Shown one piece after another: positions 1-10,885 of a DNA stretch of 64,000 bases. The DNA lies in the NCBI GenBank assembly GCA_947247005.1, contig OX365948.1, positions 53,427,401 through 53,491,400 of the forward strand, given 5' to 3'. The position numbers were made by a program, and so were the translations under genes. The DNA is from Spisula solida (lineage: Eukaryota; Mollusca; Bivalvia; Venerida; Mactridae). Position 1 is the stretch's first letter; each line of letters starts with the position of its first letter. The notes beneath the pieces are model-generated. The model saw only the letters and a list, made by a program, of their open reading frames with translations. It was not told where the DNA came from and did no database searches.

Positions 1-250
1 CCATTTGTCCCACTGTAGTGAGATTGAGTGTAAACATGCATACTTGTATATAGTAATAGTGACTTATCGTCCACTTCCACATGTGAGAATGCATTATAAA
101 ATATTGTCAAATAAGTCAAACATGGTGACGTAACATGGTGACGTAACAAGTATGACGTTGGTAAAACTGACTTGGGCATTCACTATGTGAACTAGGCTAC
201 ACGTCTTTCCTGATTTATGCAATGCTTATATCATCAACAATGTTAAATAA
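1..250. other. Leading intergenic sequence
   Basis: No gene or repeat recognised. A short direct duplication of tggtgacgtaaca is visible near 123-148. Confidence 0.5.
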
Positions 251-744
251 ATACAAACTGAGTGTATATATGTAGTTTGTCATTTGTCGAGTTCCATACA
301 AACTGAGTGTATACATGTTGTTTGTGATTTGTCGAGTTCCATACAAACTGAGTGTATACATGTTGTTTGTGATTTGTCGAGTTCCATACAAACTGAGTAT
401 ATATATGATGTTTGTGATTTGTCGAGTTCCATACAAACTGAGTATATATATGATGTTTGTGATTTGTCGAGTTCCATACAAACTGAGTATATATATGATG
501 TTTGTGATTTGTCGAGTTCCATACAAACTGAGTGTATATATGTTATTTGTGATTTTTCGAGTTCCATACAAACTGAGTATATATATGATGTTTGTGATTT
601 GTTGAGTTCCATACAAACTGAGTGTATATATGTTGTTTGTGATTTGTCGAGTTCCATACAAACTGAGTATATATATGATGTTTGTGATTTGTCGAGTTCC
701 ATACAAACTGAGTGTATATATGTAGTTTGTGATTTGTCGAGTTA
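251..744. repeat. 45-bp minisatellite, 11 copies
   Basis: Eleven head-to-tail copies of a 45-bp unit (starts atacaaactgag, ends gtcgagttcc), with copy borders at 251, 296, 341 and so on to 701. The unit is a multiple of three and lacks stops in several frames, so long repetitive ORFs appear on both strands. These are by-products of the repeat, not genes. Copies differ mainly at a few positions (gtgtatacatg versus gtatatatatg). Confidence 0.97.
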
Positions 745-951
745 CGTTCGCATAGTTAACACAGCCATACATTTAATGAGATGTATTTAATATAAGAACT
801 TGGACCATTTCATAGTTAATTGGCCACAGGACAGATCCCTAGATATATGCTTCACTGAAACAATTTTCGTTTATACTTTGTAACGTTTCCCCCAAACCAA
901 TCTTAACGCACTAAAAGTGCAGACCTCAGAAAAATACTCTACGAACCATAT
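745..951. other. Spacer without recognised feature
   Basis: Nothing recognised between the minisatellite and the fold-back element. Confidence 0.5.
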
Positions 952-2319
952 CACTGTGGACATACCACGTGACAAAATGCTGTGTGGGTGGGCCCAAAAC
1001 AGGTGAAAATCGCTCGACTCAGGTAACATTTTTCCTTTTCATTTTCTTATTACTGGATGAATTTTCATGAAACAAAGACGAGAGCCGTCTCCTTAGCGAA
1101 ATACACATTGGGCAGTTTCAAATATGTACCAAAATCCCTTTATTTTCTCAGAAAGTGCAACCGCGCATTTCCAAAACTGAAAGCGTAATGCTGTGTTGGT
1201 GAGGAAAACATATAAAAATGCCAAAATGTGCGGTTCTTCACATTTTCTATTGATTCTGTGGACAAACTATCGTGCGAGGCGTTGTATTTTATGTTTATAC
1301 GACTAGAGAGACACTTGTTTTGTCAATGTATGCTTGTATTCGAGACATTTTTTAAAACCAAAAAATGCTGTGTGTGTGAGCTATTTCAGAAATGCTGTGT
1401 GTGTGAGCAGTTTCAGAAATAATGCGTATAATGAATATATTTCTCCTCTCCCTCACTCGATATAACTTGGTCACATATACTTAATACATTAGTTAATGCA
1501 TTGCTACTTATTGCATATATTTTCCTAGCCAGGTCATGGTTTCTCATTAAACCCATCCAATTCTGTTTCCTCAGCAAAACTTATTCTTCCCATTCATGCC
1601 CTTGTAAACTTTTTTGACGGACAGCAGATTTGCAATTTAGCTCTATTACAGCATAGTTTTCAAATGGCCTGTTGATTTATGATAGTATTGCTTTATTTTC
1701 AGGACCATTCTTTCGATTCAAGCCAGGTCAAGAATAACCGGGCGAAAACGCGAAGAAACTTTGTCTAAAAGCCGTATTTTTGTCCTCCGATGTTCATTAT
1801 GTGGTCTATCGGAACAAGCCCATAGAAAAGACTACAAGTTATGGCCAACCACTAGAAAGAGCATTGGCGGGAACAGCGACTCGCATGTCAAAACTAACCA
1901 AAGTTCAAATACAAAGATATCTTTCTGCTTAAGTACTTGTTTGTTTTGTTTATCACTGCTAACTTGTTTACATGTGCGAGGGGTGATCCAGAGTTACGTG
2001 GACATTTGCTCTTAAAAGTTTATTTTATGCCAGCTTGGCATGGATGAAATTTGGTACACTTTTGCAATAAATTTCAATATTACATCGTATACATATGTGT
2101 CGGGGATAATGTTGCAATGAGTGGACACATTGCTACACACAGTTCATCATCGTCCCACACATGTGGCAGATTTGGAAATGTGTATAAACACCAAAGAAGT
2201 CTTAAACCTAGGTCCCACTGAGGAATTCGTCATGGGCGATAAGGAATAACACAGTTTCCCCGGTGGTTCCAGACGATTTTTGTAGAACCTGTCCACGAAG
2301 CTCCTAGTTGTCATTGGGA

Positions 2320-4001
2320 CCGACGTATTACTTCGGAAACACATCGGGAGATCACATGATGCCTCCCAGTAACACAAAGAAGCATATCCGATAAATATAA
2401 ACGAATATTCGGGGATTAAATCCCAATATTTCAATCGGTAGTACATCACCGATGCAGTTGGTGATTTACTACCGATTAAAAAATCGGGATGTTCCCCCGA
2501 TGTCTGAGTGATGTTCCCCGATGTCTGAGAGAGGTACCAGATGTCTCGAGGACTTGCGATTTCATGTCGGGAATATCCGGGTTGGCATCCCCGAATCTCA
2601 GGAATATCTCGGGGAGGCATACCCAAGGTACCCAGATTCTCTGGGAACGGGGCATTCCAGTGAATTATCCGAGACATGATGAAATATTGGGATTTAATCC
2701 CCGAATATTCGTTTTATTAATCGGAGATGCTTCTGGAGGGGGGGTACCGGGAGGCATCAGGAGAACTCCCGTTCACAGCGTAATACACATAACCGATTTA
2801 GAAATGCAACGATTTTTGGGGTTGGTATTTTTGTATGAATTATGATTTAAAATTTGTTAGAGTATAAATCAATAAGTGGAACGCGAGTCGTATGCCTGGT
2901 ATGATTTTCCGCGATATTTCAATTTGACCCATTACGTCATATTGGCGTCATTTTCATGATTTACAAATGCCGCCAGAACAAACCACTGGACGTGACGATT
3001 TGACCGACACATTTTAGGACAATTATATCCCGACCAAAAACATCAATTAAGTTTTGAAGTGCGTTGTACATGTATACTGTGCCACGCTTTTAGGATACAG
3101 AACATCCTTGCGCTATTGACATGCTTTAAGTAGATATTTGACGTTTAGTCGTCATGGCAAGGTAGTTTAAAACCGTGGTCTGGCAATGATATATAGACTT
3201 GCACATCATTTCTTCCTCCTCCCTTGAGGGTTCCAGTCAAGGGATTAGCGGACAATGTTGTTGGGGGCCTTCCGGAGGGTATGGCCAATCCGTCGCCATT
3301 TTCTCTTCTTTATTGTCATGGTAATTGGGGACTGGTTTGTTACCGCTACAGAAACATACATTACATAACATTTTGTTAAATGTTTATTTTGACCCATGAT
3401 GAAATCGCTTATTTTTTCTGTCTTCTTATTTGCCCTTACATTTTCAATTATCGACCTCCGGTTACGAGTTTTCAACAGATGCCATAGACCTAGGAAATGT
3501 ATAATCTTAACCACCGGACACAATGCAGCGTATGCTAGATCGGCAAAGAAATTACTGACAGCTCATGTTACGACTGTGGAGGTCTTTTTTACAAGTGAAG
3601 CTAAATTTGAAGGCAGACACAGGAGGTCGTCAGGAAGTACATCAAGCAGAAACTTTAGAGCATTTAGAGGGTTACGTGTTTTCCTTATAGAGGAGTGGAA
3701 CAACATTCTACTATCCCATAGTTTCCCGCCAATGAGACTAGGTACCAGTTAAAATGAGACACAGATGCCTGATTTGCATAGCAGGTTGCAGCGTGTAAAT
3801 TGTCGATCAGTACTTTTCGTGGTTTGGTTTTGTGATCATCTAAACCTGGATTACAATAACATTTGCACATATTTGACTCCATATATTGATTTCGTCTCGT
3901 GCAAAATTTCAATAAAATTTAAGCACATAAACTAGCCTAAATATTTCAAAAACCCACTGTTGCATTTTTAAATCGGTTAAGTGTACATCGGTCAAACTGT
4001 C
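2320..4001. other. Spacer of the fold-back element
   Basis: The loop between the two arms. 2400-2720 is a GC-richer stretch with repeated short words (cccgatgtctgag, ggggattaaatcc and its complement), suggesting a smaller inverted repeat of about 300 bp. A LINE tail fragment lies at about 3207-3320 on the minus strand. No credible gene was seen in the remainder. Confidence 0.6.
3207..3320 (-). pseudogene. Fragment of the C-terminal end of a LINE ORF2 (reverse transcriptase tail)
   Basis: On the minus strand a short stretch reads KRKWRRIGHTLRKAPNNIVR. After an in-frame stop it continues SLDWNPQGRRKK. This pairing (R-W-x-W-I-G-H-x-L-R, then L-D-W-N-P-Q-G-K-R-K-R) is the usual end of ORF2 in several non-LTR retrotransposon clades. 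The stop and the very short length show it is a dead fragment. The upstream part of the same ORF (to 3523) has no resemblance I can name. Confidence 0.7.
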
Positions 4002-5520
4002 TCCCAATGACAAATAGGAGCTTCGTGGACAGGTTCTACAAACAAAATCGGAAACCACCGGAGAAACTATGTGTTATTCCTTATATCCCATGACGAATTC
4101 CTCAGCGGGACCTAGGTTTAAGACTTCTTTGGTGTTTATACACCTTTCCAAATCTGCCACATGTGTGGGACGATGATGAACTGTGTGTAGCAATGTGTCC
4201 ACTCATTGCAACATTATCCCCGACACATCTGTATACGATGTAATATTGATATTTATTGCAAAAGTGTACCAAATTTCATCCATTCCAAGCTGGCCTAAAA
4301 TAAACTTTTAAGAGCAAATGTCCACGTATTTCTGGATCACCCCTCGCACATGTAAACAAGTTAGCAGTGATAAACAAAACAAACAAGTACTTAAGCAGAT
4401 AGATATCTTTGTATTTGAACTTTGGTTAGTTTTAACATATGAACATCAAATACGAGTCGCTGTTCCCGCCAATGCTCTTTCTAGTGGTTGGCCATAACTT
4501 GTAGTCTTTTCTATGGGCTTGTTCCGATAGACTACATAATGAACATCGGAGGACAACAATACGGCTTTTAGACAAAGTTTCTTCGCGTTTTCGCCCCGTT
4601 ATTTTTGACCTGGCTTGAATCGAAAGAAGGGACCCTGAAAATAAAGCAAAACTATCATAAATCAACAGGTCATTTGAAAACTATGCTGTAAAAGAGCTAA
4701 ATGACAAAGCTGCTGTCCGTCAAAAAGGTTTACAAGGGCATGAACAAGTTTTGCTGAAGGAAACAGAATTGGATGGGTTTAATGAGAAACCATGACCTGG
4801 CTAGTAAAATATATGCAATAAGTAGCAATGCATTAACTAATGTATTAAGTATATATGTTACCAATTAATATCGAGTGAGGGAGAGGAGAAATATATTCAT
4901 TATACGCATTATTTCTGAAACTGCTCACACACACAGCATTTCTGAAATAGCTCACACACACAGCATTTTTTGGTTTTAAAAAATGTCTCGAATATAAGCA
5001 TACATTGACAAAACAAGTGTCTCTCTAGTCGTATAAACATAAAATACAACACCTCGCACGATAGTTTGTCCACAGAATCAATAGAAAATGTGAAGAACCG
5101 CATATTTTGGCATTTTTATATGTTTTCCTCACCAACACAGCATTACGCTTTCAGTTTTGGAAATGCGCGGTTACACTTATTGAGAAAATAAAGGGATTTT
5201 GGTACATATTTGAAACTGCACAATGTGTATCTCGCCAAGGAGACGGCTCTCGTCTTTGTTTCGTGAAAATTCATTCATTAATAAGAAAATAAAAAGGAAA
5301 AATGTTACCTGAGTCGAGCGATTTTCACCCGTTTTGAGCTCACCCACACAGCATTTTGTCACGTGGTATGTCCACAGTGCATATGCTTTCGGAAAACTGA
5401 AACGACCAAAATTCACTAGATGCCGGTAGGCGTTGTATTGGCAGTTGGGAATATTGCCCGATGGTAAATACTGCTCAAAACATTGCCTTGTCCGGCAATA
5501 AAATGGTCAATTTATACATA

Positions 5521-5709
5521 CAGTAAAACCTCGTTATCTCGAGGACCCATCGGGACAAGCCAAATGCTCGAGTTAAGCCAGGTGCTCGAAATATCCGAAG
5601 CCAATGATGAATTGTTGTTATGACTAATTGTAGCTGTGTTTATATGAAATTTGCTCGAATTAGGCCGGTTGCTCGAATAATCGCTGCTCGTATTACCGAG
5701 GTTTTACTG
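5521..5709. mobile_element. Pogo/Tigger-like MITE, 189 bp
   Basis: Terminal inverted repeats cagtaaaacctcg and cgaggttttactg are flanked by TA on both sides (5519-5520 and 5710-5711), as expected for TA-targeting Tc1/mariner/pogo elements. Internal copies of tgctcgaatta are typical of this MITE type. No coding capacity. Confidence 0.85.
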
Positions 5710-5711
5710 TA

Positions 5712-6355
5712 CTTTAGAAGAACTTATCTGTGAATAAAGGAATCATAAAGACAGTTGACCAAGCGATAATTTGAACGCATGTTTCATATCACAAACGGTA
5801 TATCTAAGATCCTACCTTTCCTTTGAATTGCCTAGATTCCAATACATCTAGCCTTAAAACGGCTAATTTGGCCAGTCTTAATTTCTTGTGTTCTCTTGCC
5901 CGTTTTGGCAACTTTCTACTATTCAAAATATATTTACTTGCCTGATCGAGAAAATTAAATTGCCAAAACGGGAAAGTGAACAAAAAGCACTTAATATACC
6001 AGAATCTAGACAATTTAAAATAATTCTGAACGGTTGGATTTTAGATAAACCTTCTGTAGTAAGAAATGTGCAACCAAATCATCTGCATGTCAGATATCCT
6101 TGTGCAAAGGTTAGTTTTTCAAAAGTGGCCGTTTCTATTTCCCGATTAGGCAATATTTGGAACAAAATTCCCCGATAATAATAATAATTTCTTTATTTAT
6201 AGAGGCAACACAGTTGGTCATTTCCAGTCTTCCATGTGAGCCTCTTTCAAAACAAACAAACACACACATATATATTATATACACGTCAAACAAACAATTT
6301 TCAGTACAACTTATAAATGGATAAAACACTTTCAAGAATACATATAAACAAGTAA
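5712..6355. other. Spacer with a short inverted repeat and a LINE/SINE-like tail
   Basis: Words cccgttttggcaa (about 5900) and ttgccaaaacggg (about 5960) form a small inverted pair. From about 6176 an (ata)n run followed by tttctttatttatagaggcaac looks like an antisense retroelement 3' end, which the next element interrupts. No gene supported. Confidence 0.45.
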
Positions 6356-7360
6356 GTAAAGGGTGTAAAGAAAGTTCGTTCCGGTCGGAAAGTATGGCGT
6401 ATTTTTATTTTTACAAAGCGAAATATTACGAAATTTGCTATGAAGGTATAGTACTAAATTTAGGATATGTTTATTATTTTTGCTTTAATTCCGTTCGGAT
6501 GGGCACCGTTGCCATGGATTTATAGAACGCGGAAGTAAGCGTACGTTAACGTTACGTCGACGTCCATTTTAAAGATGAGTCGACAAACAGAAATAACTGC
6601 AAAAATGAAACAAAGCCAGATTTAGGCATTTTAGACATTCATATTGTTAAACAATACGTTATGCTTAAAATTATTGACGGCTAAAGTACTGGTACTCATA
6701 CAATTGGAGCACAACTACGTATTTGAAAGAACATGGTATCGATTTCGTCGAACGTGACGTGACGTAAACGTTAAGCGAAAATTGAGAGTAGGGTAAAGAA
6801 AATGACCGACTGTGTAAAAAATAACGGTGGAAAATTACATAACAACTTCTACGAACACCATAAGGCATTGGTGAAGACATGCCTCATTTTTCAAGTAAAG
6901 AGTAACTAAATAAATTCAAAAGTAACGAAACGCCCGAGTTGACAAAAACGCGCAATTTAGAAATAAATACGTATATGGGAAAACAAAAGGCATTTATTTG
7001 CAAAACGAAAACTCTTACAGCATCATAACTTGGATGATATTTTGTTCTTATATAACATTAAATATCAGTTTAGTTCATTACAAGTTTAAAACATACACAA
7101 CGATACAGTGAGTGGACAACAAAGGGAGTATTTCGAACTTTACCCGGTCACGACGTCGTTTACGTCATATTCGAAACAAGATTAACAAGTTTATTCATTG
7201 CGTTTGAAAAAATATTGACAGTCAAATCAGCTAAAACTGTTATACATATTGATGTTTTTGTACCAGGATACTGAATACAAAATTTGGTGCAAATATATTT
7301 ATTAGTTTTGTGTACAAAAGCTTTTCAAAAACCGGAACGAACTTTCTTTACACCCTTTAC
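6356..7360. mobile_element. TIR transposon derivative, about 1.0 kb
   Basis: Perfect 30-bp terminal inverted repeats lie at 6356-6385 and 7331-7360; the outer part reads gtaaagggtgtaaagaaagt. The interior holds only broken short ORFs (a start at about 6574 reads MSRQTEITAKMKQSQ and then stops). The end sequence resembles mariner-type termini, but I cannot assign the superfamily. The flanks do not give a clear target duplication. The element appears inserted into another repeat (6176-6355 plus 7361-7636). Confidence 0.8.
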
Positions 7361-7636
7361 ATGGTTAATAATAGTAGTATGATAGTTACAACAGAGTTCA
7401 CACATTTTATTGAACAGAGTTCCACCACTTTAGGTAGTTACTTTTAAAGGTACACAAGGTGTTGGGAGTTTGTACAGTAAGAGGAAGGGAGTTCCAAAGT
7501 TCTGACCAAGAATATGTCAATGATTTTCTGCAAAATTCAAGTCCTGGTTTAGGAACTATTCATACGATCGTAACGATTTCTGTACGTTGGAAAAGTTGAG
7601 CATATATCCAGGGAGGAGGTGGTTGAGAGATTTATT
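7361..7636. other. Repeat-like spacer
   Basis: Probably the continuation of the repeat interrupted by the 1-kb TIR element. No gene recognised. Confidence 0.35.
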
Positions 7637-7889
7637 AGTCCCCTACCGGTTGTTAACCACACGGGACTATAGGTTTGCCCTCTTTCCGTCCGTCCGTCAA
7701 AAAATCTGGATCCTGACTTAATTGAACAGTTTTCAAGCTAGGTTTATAATACTTGCTATGTGGATAGGTGACAATGAGGGGATTATGCACGTCTAAAGAT
7801 AGTTTGCTTCCGACTAAAATTGCATTAGAAATAGCTTCAATCCGGTAGGGAACTTCTGTATTGCTTGCAATTCTTAATGACTTGTTTAT
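7637..7889 (+). repeat. Dispersed repeat REP-A, copy 1
   Basis: Starts agtcccctaccggttgtt, carries a ccgtccgtccgtc run, then ggatcctgac and gggattatgcacgt, and ends near aattcttaatgacttg. Two further copies lie at 20054-20341 and 45462-45736, all in the same orientation. Confidence 0.9.
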
Positions 7890-8530
7890 CGTAAAATGGC
7901 TTTCTGTAATTGATTCTGTCAGAGAATTTCACCCAATTAAGCTGTGAAAAGAGATAATAAGATGGTGTATCAAATTCTTTGTCCAGAATTATTCGAGCTA
8001 CACGCTTTTGACTAGTGTACATATTATTCAAGAGTTCTGTATTGAAATTACCCCAAATAGTACAATAACCCATGTGAGAAAGAATATATGCATTGAAAAA
8101 CCTTGTTCTTGTATGAAGATTCAAAACCTGTTTTAATCTTATTAATAGGTATAACATTGAATTACATTTTTTCTTTGCATTATCATTAGTACATGTGTAT
8201 TCCAGTTGAGTTTGTGATCAAGACGTTTTTCCGTATCTGAGCAATGTACGAGTAGTGTCTTGCAAAGAAAGAACACATTCATTTGAATTATTAATTGCAT
8301 TGTATATATGATTTGAAAGTAAACATTGCTTTTGGTTTTTTGTGCATTTGTCAACACTGAGATTCTGTTACACCAACTTTGATTGGAATTTAGGTCAGAT
8401 TGCAATTTCATGCAAACTGAATGAATTGTTTCCAAGTGATGTAATACTGGTGTCATCTGCAAACATATCTGATGCAGAATGTAATAGATATCAAGGCATA
8501 TCATTGATGTACATAATCTATTGATATGTT
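7860..8530 (-). pseudogene. Decayed LINE reverse transcriptase (CR1/Jockey-like)
   Basis: On the minus strand, successive pieces in shifting frames match the order of a non-LTR reverse transcriptase. A Y-I-N-D-M-P motif comes first, then F-A-D-D at 8452-8463 (catalytic YxDD box). These are followed by KLQSDLNSNQSWCN, LDHKLNWNTHV, FFNAYILSHMGYCTIWGN and finally QKRVARIILD. At least two frame breaks and several stops separate the pieces, so it is non-functional. Its 3' end abuts or overlaps REP-A copy 1. Confidence 0.85.
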
Positions 8531-8840
8531 TTTTTCTTTTTTATAACTTTTTCAAAACTTTTTAATATAATGTCAAAAAGCAGGTTTTTTTGGAGACTGT
8601 ACCATTCATATTTAAATCTTTGTTGTTGTTGGCTCAGATTGTTGATAAAGCTGTTAGGGACAATACAAATCTCGGAAGACGAAATACTTAAAAGGTAGTC
8701 TACACGTACACGAACGGGCTTCTTTTTTGTTTAGCAATTACCATATTGTATGCCAGAGGTTCCACTTGTACAATTAACCAAACTGAGAAATATTTTATGA
8801 ATCAAACATGCTGCAATGTCTCAACGACAAATTACATAAT
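8531..8840. other. Spacer, nothing recognised
   Basis: T-rich sequence without a supported gene. The 5' part may be more of the LINE. Confidence 0.4.
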
Positions 8841-9085
8841 TATGGGTAGCGGTGGCCTAGAGATAGTGTGTGCGCTTTGAGATCGAGAGGTACCGGGTTC
8901 GACACCCGTGTGTGCATCGGTTAAATTTGTCTGAGGAAGAAAAACACGCAATGCTCAATTTGAGAGGGTCAAAAGCCAATGTCCTGTAACTTGGCATTGA
9001 GGGTAATAGTTGACTTGAAACTCAATGGTCAGGGGAATATACAGACAGTTGAACGAACGCATGTCTAAAAAATAAGACTTTAACT
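8841..9085 (+). repeat. tRNA-headed SINE-like repeat
   Basis: The head contains an A-box-like stretch (tagcggtggcctagagatag) and a B-box-like ggttcgacacccg spaced as in a tRNA gene. A unique body and an A-rich end (gtctaaaaaataag) follow. No acceptor-stem pairing of a real tRNA is visible, so a SINE is the better reading. Confidence 0.7.
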
Positions 9086-9230
9086 TTTTTTATAACGTTG
9101 TGGGTTGTTTTGGAGTATACTTGTTAGCTTGTAACATCTGATAAAACAAAGCGTTCATTGATTGGCATCAGATCAGTTCACTGAGGTACATCTATCATTT
9201 TATTTACCGTTCAACCAATATACCATGGGC

Positions 9231-9652
9231 CAGTGTAGAATACCACGTGACTTTTGGCTACAGTCACAAGAAGAAATTTGTAAACATTGCAAAAAATAAA
9301 ATAGCCATAAGTATTTTATTTCTTAATCGATTTCTATGAAATATACGCCACGCTAAGTGGAAAATTATTTGCTTTCCATGAAATATAAGATCTTTTTCAG
9401 CAGCTTTACCGTTTTTTCCATTACCCTGTGAAAACTACACGTTCCACGGTTTCACAGGGTAATGGATTAAACGGCACATCCACTGAAAAAGATTTTATAT
9501 TTCATGGAAAGCAAATAATGTTCTCCTTAGCGTGGCGTAGATTTCATAGAAATCGATGAAGAAATAAAATACTTATGACTATATTTGTGTTCCAATGTTT
9601 ACAAATTTCTACTTGGAACTGTAGTAAAAAAACACGTGGTATTGCTACACTG
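9231..9652. mobile_element. Palindromic MITE family PAL-1, copy 1
   Basis: The whole 422-bp element folds on itself. The ends are cagtgtag...taccacgtg and cacgtggtattgctacactg, and the centre lies near the gttccacggtttc region. A 5-bp direct duplication, tgggc, flanks it on both sides. Copies 2 (39776-40194) and 3 (13152-13632) share ends and interior. The superfamily is uncertain: CAGTG ends fit hAT-like elements, while the 5-bp duplication is on the short side. Confidence 0.88.
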
Positions 9653-10607
9653 TGGGCACTGTTTCTTTTTGAAAACACACAATTATACAGACGTTGAAAC
9701 ATAAATATGTACATGTATGTGGGTACCCTTTTATCACACCTCATGCGGAAATCTTAAGCCTACGCTCAAGTTTAAATTATTGATAACTCTTTAACAACTA
9801 CAATTTATATTAAACGAATTTACAATATTATTAATGCTTCTAAAAACCATTATATCTCCTTAATTCGTCATTGTTAAAGAGTAATCAAGAATTTAAATTT
9901 GATCAAACGTTTAAGATTTCCGCAATTGCTTTTATAAAACAGTACCCACATACAAATCTTATGGCCACCAAGTGGTCTTATTATGAGAATTGAGAGTTTG
10001 TGAAGCTTGCAAGACCAAATGAATAAATAACCAATTAATGTTGTTAAAGAGATGTTATTAAAGTCACTAACATAATATCACAATGTGAAATGTGCATAGT
10101 ATATACAACACATTTATATGATAAGAAAGTAATCTAAAAGACAACCTGCTACTCTTTAAAGTGGCCCAAATCATATTCCCTGTGAACATATCAAGAATAG
10201 TTCAAGAAAAATTATTGCACTGTTCATGAACAACGTTCAATTACTGTACCTGAACGGCTCTTAAAGTGTTTAAGAACATAATAGAATACACCAAAGTTCT
10301 TCAAGTTCATAATGTTATATTGGACAAATTGTTAAGAACAACAAGAACAACATGTTTTTGAGAAGAACTTAAAATTTGTTCTTGAGTTCAAGAACAAAGT
10401 GACTGTTCAAGAAATCTTATTCTTATACTAATTACTAATATTTAGTACCTATTTAACATAATGACAACTTCGCGTCCTAAAGAAATGTTTCTATCGAACT
10501 CAAAAGAATGAATTTTAATATTTGAGTGCTGAGTGCTGAGTGTAAGTATTGGTTGTAATTTCGGGCCCTGGTCATTGCCTACAAGTTGTTGTATTATTGA
10601 CGCAAAA
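9653..10607. other. AT-rich spacer
   Basis: No gene supported. 10190-10420 has many copies of the words ttcaagaac and gttcttgaa in both orientations, a degenerate inverted-repeat patch of unknown origin. Confidence 0.45.
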
Positions 10608-10885
10608 TTCTAAGGGCAAGGTTCACGAATGGCTTACTGTATTTGCACTGTGTTTTTCAAAAATGGCAAAAACATGTTCCTATAAATGTGTCAAATAAAT
10701 TTAATGTCTATACAATGCCTGTCAAAAAACTAAGCATGTAAATCCAAAATTTTCCTCGAAATCTGTAGATAAATCAACTACAGATATGTCATGTTTAGCT
10801 AACAATGGCATTTTAGTCATTTTCGTGAAAATTCGTGAAAAAAACAGGGCCCGATTATGCCATTCGTGAACCTTGTCTTCTATCA
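10608..10885. mobile_element. MITE family INV-2, copy 1
   Basis: Ends caaggttcacgaatggc and gccattcgtgaaccttg are inverted repeats about 250 bp apart, with no ORF between. Related copies lie at 15113-15251, 16311-16500 and 33838-34073, three of the four within introns of the channel array. Confidence 0.8.

Larger units (their letters stand above)
952..5379. mobile_element. Large fold-back (inverted-repeat) element, about 4.4 kb
   Basis: Two arms of about 1.37 kb (952-2319 and 4002-5379) are close reverse complements around a spacer of about 1.68 kb. The outer ends read cactgtggacataccacgtg on the left and its complement on the right; the inner ends match around gtagaacctgtccacgaagc. Similarity runs almost without large gaps through the arms. 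I see no intact transposase ORF. ORFs found in mirrored positions in the arms (1228-1422 and 4909-5103) are the same repeat sequence. It is either a fold-back transposon or an inverted duplication of a longer repeat; the first is my preference. Confidence 0.85.

Noticed and set aside
215..790. Overlapping ORFs of 96-185 codons on both strands
   Set aside because: They are translations of an 11-copy 45-bp repeat whose length is a multiple of three; no start context, splice site or family support.
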